Origin: Mikania micrantha
Taxonomy: Eukaryota; Streptophyta; Magnoliopsida; Asterales; Asteraceae
Length of the DNA: 64,000 nucleotides
Assembly (NCBI GenBank): GCA_009363875.1
Contig: CM018689.1
Span: forward strand, 57,103,741-57,167,740
Direction: 5' to 3'
The notes below the pieces were generated by a model that was not told the origin of the DNA, did no database searches, and was given only the letters and a program-made list of their open reading frames with translations. Within the stretch, counting starts at the first letter, position 1. The number at the start of each line of letters is the position of its first letter. A program made the translations under genes and the position numbers. Shown piece by piece: positions 57,555-64,000 of the stretch.

Positions 57555-58945
57555 ATATTGGAGGAATTATTATTGTGATAATTAATTATAATTAAATTGA
57601 TAAAGTTTAATTAGTTTAACTTTAAACATTTAATTGAATGTTACTAACTTGTTGTTATTTAGTAATAGGAGAGTATTAATTAATTGGTTTAATTATTAAA
57701 AGAGTTTAACTAAATTAAAAAAGTTTAATTTAAATAATATGTAAAATAAAATGGTGGGAAACCAATTTTGAATTGGTAATTTAAGATCCTAAAAAGGTGG
57801 ATCTAGTTTTGACTATTAAAACTAGATCCAACCTTCCACATTTAAACCACAATTTTTAGAACTCTTACACTCTTCCTCTCTCCCCTCTTGTTGGACGTAC
57901 ACCTCCCCTAACCTCCTCTCTTGGTTTCGGCCACACACCACCGAAGAACCACCATCATAGCCAAACTATTATAACTGGTTTTTGAGCACGCAGTTGTTGC
58001 GGTGTTACACGATAGATATGGTGGTTCGTGATTCAAGTCATCTAGCGAGACTACTATCGAATCAAATGTGTGTTTTTAAGAGTTCTTTATTGAGGTCAAT
58101 TCTAAACACCCTATGGTTGTTTTTCGTTTATTCGTATGTAACTGGATTCCTGGATTTGAGAATTTTTGTTTATGAAACAAAATGTGTAACCTAATCGCTT
58201 CCGCTATCAAAAATCTGATTTTAATAATTAATATGATTATTTAAACTTTAAAATGGTTATCACAATTTCCAACAGTGGCATCAAAGCCTCTTTTACATGA
58301 GAATAAACATTTTGTTAATCGATCTTGTGTTTTATTTGTCAAGAACGTTTTATGACAAAAGATCGAGCCTTTGATTTTTTAATTGTGACTATGATGATTT
58401 GAGCCTTAGGTTTTGACCCATTTGAATGCATGTAATGTTTAGTTTTTCAATTTTGATTGGATGTATTTTTTTACGGATATTTGGACTTGATGTAATAGAT
58501 TAGATTTCTATTTTTTGGTAAATAGATAGAATTTATTTATGTAACCGATCAAAACATGTTTAACCAAAACATACATTTTCTTAAAAATTCCAAATGTTTA
58601 ACCATAACATAACTAGAACTTGTTTAACCAAAACATGCATTTCTTCAACAATCTCAAAACATTTAGATGCTTTGAAAATAAAAAAAATGTTACACCCCTT
58701 AGAAACCTAGTTCGGGTTTTTCGGGTTTACCTGAATAAACCTCATGGGTACCCAAGGACCGAACCATTCTAAATTTTCGTGTTCGGATAATAGGCTTTTT
58801 CGGGTTCGGGTTTTCCGGGTTCGGGTTAGTGTTTTTCGGGTTGGTTCTTCGGGTTCGGGTAAAAAACACACCCCTAGATTTGAAGACCAAAATGAAGACA
58901 TTCAAGGAGCATGAAGATAGAGATCTTGGCTCAAGTGGGAGATTA
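57555..58945 (+). mobile_element. copia-type LTR and short internal remnant
   Basis: A probable LTR spans about 57555-58277, ending CACAATTTCCAACA. It is followed at once by GTGGCATCAAAGCC, a slightly changed initiator-Met primer site (TGGTATCAGAGCC). A polypurine-like CTCAAGTGGGAGATTA lies at about 58929-58944, where a second LTR would be expected, but the following DNA does not repeat the first LTR recognisably. Internal DNA is non-coding and includes a GGGTTCGGGT-rich patch (about 58705-58875). A non-autonomous copia derivative with a lost 3' LTR is the best reading. Confidence 0.5.
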
Positions 58946-59639
58946 CAATCAAGGCGTTGATTTGTAAACCCTAGACCTAATTTGGTTTACGTTTGATGGA
59001 TCGAACCAAACCGAATAAATTAGATTATGGCTCATGCCATTAATTGCTACAATTTATTAAAATTATGATTTTAATAATTTAATAATGTGAAGATAGTTTG
59101 AGTGGGAAATGGAGTCCAAAAGGTGTCTCATTGAGTGTCACATGACGCTCACAAACCTTGATTTATTATATTAGATACAATAGATTATAATTATTTGTTA
59201 CATACATAAAATGGCAATATTTCATCTGATGAGACTTCTAACCGAAACAACTTGTAATGCGGCTTCTTAATTGATATGTGTGTTGAGTGTGTGGCTAATT
59301 GTGGAATAACATAATAAAAGGTCCCCAGTTTAGAAAAAATTTAAGAGAGAAACATGAGAGTTACGTATATACTCCGTGGCAGAGTCCAGGGTTTGGTAGG
59401 GGGAGAGGGCATTCGTAGTTACTCACGATTCAATGTTAGAACATATTGTTTTTGAATAATTTTGAAAGAAATGGGCACAAATCTGAAAAAAAAATAGTAA
59501 TACAATTTGAAAAATGAAATGTTAAAAAATAACGTAAATTCAATCATACTTTATCTCAAAATCGTTTTTAAATACTAATTTTTATTAATTACTATATAAT
59601 ATTTTTATACAATCCTAGTAATACACGTGATATTAACTT

Positions 59640-59790
59640 AGTAACAATAATAATGATGATAATGATGCAAATAATAAAAATAATAATTATCATTATTAAT
59701 ATTATTATTGTTGTTGTTGTTATTATTATTATTATAATTATTATCTTCATTATTATATAGAAAGACATCTTAGAATCTCTCTTTATAAGA
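59640..59790. promoter_or_regulatory. ATT microsatellite and TATA-like box of unit 1
   Basis: Imperfect (ATT/ATA)n and (GTT)n runs precede TCTCTCTTTATAAGAGGC (TATA-like at about 59782-59788). The conserved leader follows. The matching block of unit 2 is 61556-61697. Confidence 0.5.
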
Positions 59791-59901
59791 GGCAAAGGAG
59801 AGTACGCTGAACCTCACAACATTCACCACCTCACATAACACCACCGTAACAACCTTGGTACGTTATAAAAAATTTTTCACACTCTAGCATCAAATTTCAA
59901 C

Positions 59902-60232
59902 ATGAGTTCAGAAATTGCCCATTAGAGATCGAAGAAGCAGAAGCCTCTCCTACTCAACCTGCTATAACTTTCCCTATTTCTATCAACTGGTGGATGATTC
60001 CTATCCTTTTGTTTGTGTTGTATGTTGTAACAGCACGTCTGGTTTTAAACGCCGGTGACCTTAAAGTCACTGGTAGAATACACGATAAAGAGGTAATATT
60101 ACCACGCATGATACAACAGTAATACTTAGTGCCAAACTTAATATGTATTTTAGTGTAAGAAAGACACGCAAAATTCACCCCGTCTCAGACATGGTGAGCT
60201 ACCATCTCACCGCAGCGAGTCTTGTAGGGTGA
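59902..60232 (+). pseudogene. small membrane protein gene, copy A (frameshifted)
   Basis: The start context and most of the sequence match the open copy at 63239-63571. A one-base loss after codon 5 (GCCCATTAG against GCACCCTTAG) brings an immediate stop, and a second one-base loss occurs in GAGGTAATATTACC. Its upstream TATA-like box and leader are intact. Confidence 0.85.
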
Positions 60233-60441
60233 AATGCGCTTGTTTCCACCTTTTCTTTCTCTCCATTTGACATCTCAAAAATTGAGATGAATGTAAGGTT
60301 TCATCCCTTTCGAACCTAGCTTTCAGAAGAAGAACTGGTGTTACTTCTATAGAATCAAGTTAAATATGAAAGGTGTGGTTAATTATCTCTCTTGACCTCT
60401 AGCGGCAAGTGAGGGAAAGAATGATTGAACTCGATTACAAA

Positions 60442-60866
60442 TAGGAGTGTTCAAAAAAATCCGCATCCGAATCCGAAGTATCCGAAAATCCGAATCCGAA
60501 ATATCCGAAAAAAATCGGATATCCGGAAGTTCGGATATCCGAAAATTCGGATTCGGATACCTATTTTAAAATTTTCAGGTATTTCTGATATTTGATATTC
60601 GAATTAGTTTTATTTTTCGGTAACTTTTTCAGATATTAGGATACTTCTTTCCGGATATTTTTTCGGATATCCGGATAATTTTTGGATATTTCGGATAATG
60701 TTTCTGATATCCGGATAATTTTCGGATATTTTCCGGATATCCGGACAATTTTCGGATATTTGGGTATCCGAAATATACAATTTTTTAATTTTTAATATTT
60801 TTCTTATTTCGGATTCGGAAATTTTCGAATATCCGAAACATCGGATATCCGAAAATGAACAACCGA
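60442..60866. mobile_element. hAT MITE of unit 1
   Basis: Target duplication ATTACAAA is perfect (60434-60441 and 60867-60874). Ends are TAGGAGTGTTCA and, reverse-complemented, TCGGTTGTTCA. The body is made of GGATATCCGAAAAT-type repeats. Confidence 0.85.
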
Positions 60867-61810
60867 ATTACAAAGGGTTCAAACATTCTCATATGACATG
60901 CAAGCTTTTTATGTATGGAAACTACACTCGGGATTATTGCACTAAGCATTAGAAATCTATGTGTGTGAAAAGTAGTTTATATTAATTTATAGTATTTATT
61001 ATAATTACTTGTTTTACATATAAATGGTCAATATTTGATGAAACTTCTAACCGAAACAACTTGTAACGAGCCTTCTTTATTAATATGTGTGTTGAGTGTG
61101 AAGCTAATTGTGAAATAACATAATAAAAGTTCGCCAGCTAAGAAAAATCTGAAGAGAGGAACATGATAGTTACCTTTTTAATGATATGTGTGTTGACTGT
61201 GTAGTTAATTGTGGAATAACATAATAAAAGGTCCACAACTAAGAAAAATATGAAGAGATAAACATGAGAATTACGTATATACTCAGTGGCAGAAGCAAGG
61301 GTTTGGTAGGGGGAGAGGCCATTCGTATTTACTGACGATCGAATGTTAAAACATATTGTTTTTGAATAATTTTGAAAAAACATGAGGCACAAATCTGAAA
61401 AAAATAGTTTTTAATAAAATTTGAAAAATGAAATGTTAAAAAATAACCTAATTCAATCATACTTTATCTCAAAATCGTTTTTAAATACCATTTTTTATTA
61501 AATACTATATAATATTTTTTATACAATCCTAGTAATACATGTGATATTAACTTAGTAACAATAATAATGATGATAATGATGCTAATAATAATATTAATAA
61601 TAATAGTTATTATTAATATTATTATTGTTGTTGTTGTTGTTACTACTAGTATTATTATTATTATATAGATAGACATCGTAGATTATCTCTTTATAAGGGG
61701 CAAAAGATAGTACGTTGAACCTCACAACATTCACCACCTAACATAGCACCTTCATAACAACCTTGGTACGTTAAAATTTTTTTTTTCACACTCTTGCATC
61801 AAATTTCAAC

Positions 61811-62144
61811 ATGAGTTCAGAAATTGTCCCCATAGAGATCGATGAAGCAGAATCCTCTCCTACTCAACTTGCTATAACTTTCCCTATTTCTATCATCTAA
61901 TGGATGATTTCTATCCTATTGTTTGTGTTGTATGTTATTACAGCACGTCTGGTTTTAAACACCGGTGACCTTAAAGTCGATGATAGAATACGCGATAAAG
62001 AGGTAAATATTACCACGCATGATACAACGGTAATACTTAGTGCCACACTTAATTTGTATTTTAGTGTAAGAAAGACATGCAAAATTCACCCCGTCTCTAA
62101 CAATGGTGAGCTACCATCTCACCGCAGCGAGTCTTGTAGTGTGA
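61811..62144 (+). pseudogene. small membrane protein gene, copy B (nonsense and frameshift)
   Basis: It matches copy C but reads ATC ATC TAA TGG where copy C has ATC ATT TGG TGG, giving a stop at codon 29 just before the membrane segment. A one-base gain (TCTAACAATGG against TCTGAAATGG) shifts the tail. The TATA-like CTTTATAAG (about 61689-61697) and leader are kept. Confidence 0.85.
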
Positions 62145-62351
62145 AATGCGCTTGTTTCCACCTTTTCTTTTTCTCCATTTGACATCTCAAAAAATGAGAT
62201 GAATGTAAGGTTTGATCCCTTTCGAACCCAGGTTTCAGAAGAAATGGTGTTACTTCTATTGAATCAAGTTAAATATGAAAAGGTGTGGTTAATTATCTCT
62301 CTTGACCTCTAGCGGCAAGTGAAGGAAAGAATGATTGAACTCGATTACAAA

Positions 62352-62749
62352 TAGGGGAGTTCAAAAAAATATGTATCCGAATCCGAATCCGGATATCTGA
62401 AAATTCGGATTCGGATACCTATTTTGAAAATTTTCGGATATTTCGGACATTCGATATCCGAATCAGTTTATTTTTCGTATACTTTTTCGGATATTCTGAT
62501 ACTCTTTTCTAATATTTTTTCGGATATCCGGATAATTTTCGGATATTACGGAAATGTTTCGGATATCCGGATACTTTTCGGATATTTCCGGATATCAGGA
62601 CAATTTTCGGATATTTGGGTATCCGAAATATACAATTTCTTAATTTTTAATATTTTTCTTATTTCAGATATTCGAATCCGAATCAGAAATTTCGGATTCA
62701 GAAATTTTCGAATATCCGAAACACCGGATATCCGAAAATGTATACCCGA
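62352..62749. mobile_element. hAT MITE of unit 2
   Basis: Target duplication ATTACAAA is perfect (62344-62351 and 62750-62757). It sits in the same position as in unit 1, so it was inserted before the unit was duplicated. A 134-codon frame through it is a repeat translation. Confidence 0.85.
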
Positions 62750-63238
62750 ATTACAAAGGGTTCAAACATTCTCATTTGACATGCAAACTTTATATGTATG
62801 GAAAGTACACTCGGGATTATTGCACTAAGCATTAGAAATCTAGTTGTGTGAAAAGTAGTTTATATTAATTTATGAAATTTATTATAATTACTTGTTTTAC
62901 ATATAAATGGTCAATATTTTGATGAAACTTGTAACCGAAACAACTTGTAAAGAGCCTTCTTAATTGATATGTGTGTTGAGTGTGTAGCTAATTGTGAAAT
63001 AACGTAATAAAAGTTCCCCAACTAAGAAAAATTTGAAGAGAGAAACATAATAGTTACATTTTTATTGATATGTGTTGACTGTGCAGGTAATTGTGGAATA
63101 ACATAATAAAAGGTCCCCAGCTAAGGGGCAAAGAGAGTACGTTGAACCTCACAACATTCACCGCCTCACATAGCACCTTCATAACAACTTTGGTACGTTA
63201 TAATTTTTTTTTTTCACACTCTTGCATCAAATTTCAAC

Positions 63239-63571
63239 ATGGGTTCAGAAATTGCACCCTTAGAGATCGAAGAAGCGGAATCCTCTCCTACTCAAGCTGC
63301 TATAACTTTCCCTATTTCTATCATTTGGTGGAAGATTCCTATCCTATTGTTTGTGTTGTATGTTATTACAGCACGTCTGGCTTTAAACACCGGTGACCTT
63401 AAAGTCGCTGATAGAATACACAATAAGGAGGTAAATATTACCACGCATGATACAACGGTAATACTTAGTGCCACACTTAATATGTATTCTAGTGTAAGAA
63501 AAACAAGCAAAATTCACCCCGTCTCTGAAATGGTGAGCTACCATCTCACCGCAACAAGTCTTATAGGGTGA
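63239..63571 (+). CDS. putative small single-pass membrane protein, copy C (110 aa)
   Basis: The only open copy of the tandem family. Residues 1-20 are acidic (MGSEIAPLEIEEAESSPTQA). Residues about 28-49 are a hydrophobic membrane segment (IIWWKIPILLFVLYVITARL). The rest is a polar tail with a possible N-glycosylation site NIT at 66-68 and a hydrophobic VILSATLNMY strand. The acidic N-terminus, one membrane span and a beta-rich tail recall a shortened LEA_2/NHL (NDR1/HIN1-like) protein, but length and motifs do not allow that call. The start is chosen because all three copies keep this ATG behind the same leader. Immediately upstream, the TATA-containing block present in copies A and B is deleted, so expression is uncertain. 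It could also be a pseudogene that has stayed open by chance. Confidence 0.55.
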   Translation: MGSEIAPLEIEEAESSPTQAAITFPISIIWWKIPILLFVLYVITARLALNTGDLKVADRIHNKEVNITTHDTTVILSATLNMYSSVRKTSKIHPVSEMVSYHLTATSLIG

Positions 63572-63778
63572 AATGTGCTTGTTTCCACCTTTTCTTTCTC
63601 TCCATTTGACATCTCAAAAAATGAGATGAATGTAAGGCTTGATCCCTTTCGAACCCAGCTTTCAGAAGAACTGGTGTTACTTCTATAGAATCAAGTTAAA
63701 TATGAAAAGGTGTGGTAAATTATCTCTCTTGACCTCTAGCGGCAAGTGAAGGAAAGAATGATTGAACTCGATTACAAA

Positions 63779-64000
63779 TAGGGGTGTTCAAAAAATCCGT
63801 ATCCGAAAATCCGAATCCGAAATATCCAAAAACAATCGGATATCCGGAAGTTCGGATGTCCGAAAATTCGGATTCGGATACCTATTTTGAAAATTTTCTG
63901 ATATTTCGGATATTCGATATCCGAATTAGTTTTATTTTTCGGATATTCGGATACTTTTTTCGGATATTTTTTCCGATATCCGGATAATTTTCGGATATTT
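63779..64000. mobile_element. hAT MITE of unit 3, cut by the window edge
   Basis: It follows ATTACAAA (63771-63778) and begins TAGGGGTGTTCAAAAAATCC. The body is the same GGATATCCG-type sequence as in units 1 and 2. Confidence 0.85.

Larger units (their letters stand above)
59190..64000 (+). repeat. tandem array of about 1.8-kb gene-bearing units
   Basis: Three units are anchored by AACCGAAACAACTTGTAA... (about 59239, 61049, 62934), and the array runs past the right edge. In order each unit has a GTGTTGAGTGTG spacer, an ATT microsatellite (units 1 and 2 only), a leader GTACGTTGAACCTCACAACA, a small gene, and a hAT MITE in a shared position with the same target duplication ATTACAAA. Spacing is about 1810 and 1883 bp. 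Units 2 and 3 have an additional about 110-bp inner duplication of the spacer. Confidence 0.85.

Noticed and set aside
62424..62828. 134-codon frame rich in Phe, Ile, Ser and Asp
   Set aside because: It runs through the GGATATCCG repeats of a hAT MITE.
63239..63571. Firm assignment of copy C to the LEA_2/NHL family
   Set aside because: Only the general layout (one membrane span and a beta-rich tail) agrees; the protein is about half the usual length and lacks family motifs.

Overview
The window is plant nuclear DNA from a eudicot. The evidence is genes with many spliced introns, AT-rich spacers, and every main class of plant mobile element: Ty1/copia, Ty3/gypsy, solo LTRs, LARD/TRIM-like elements, hAT, MULE, Helitron and tRNA-derived SINE. 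The species cannot be fixed from the sequence; the repeat style fits a repeat-rich genome such as Asteraceae, which is a guess. All three intact multi-exon genes lie on the minus strand.

Layout. 1-7.2 kb is a spacer with an exon-like module in several decayed copies, two short Helitrons and an old LTR remnant. 7.2-11.8 kb is a complete 12-exon gene for the 65-kDa scaffold (A) subunit of protein phosphatase 2A (587 aa). 13.4-15.4 kb is a complete four-exon IST1-like (ESCRT-III regulator) gene (393 aa). Each of these two genes has a non-autonomous hAT element with a perfect 8-bp target duplication in one intron. 15.5-19.0 kb is spacer with one SINE.

19.0-41.4 kb is a single nest of elements whose layers are proved by target-site duplications (TSDs). 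The outermost is a LARD-like LTR element (TSD GTTAC). Its left LTR was hit by a gypsy element now reduced to a 4.4-kb solo LTR (TSD CCAAG). That solo LTR was hit by a very young gypsy element with 2.79-kb LTRs and a damaged gag-pol (TSD ATATT). The outer internal region also took a truncated copia element (TSD CTACA) and a SINE.

41.4-50.8 kb holds a MULE-like element with a minisatellite, a two-exon gene for a secreted defensin-like cysteine-rich peptide, a SINE split by a hAT element, and a TRIM-like LTR element (TSD CATTC). 50.8-59.2 kb holds a decayed MULE transposase gene interrupted by a SINE and a solo gypsy LTR, then a foldback hairpin and a copia-derived remnant. 59.2-64.0 kb is a tandem array of about 1.8-kb units. 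Each unit carries a small putative single-pass membrane protein gene and a hAT MITE. Two gene copies are broken; the third is open but has lost the upstream TATA region. The array runs off the right edge.

The genes do not form a functional cluster. The host genes are two housekeeping factors, one defence- or signalling-type peptide, and a small expanding family of unknown function. The rest is repeat history.
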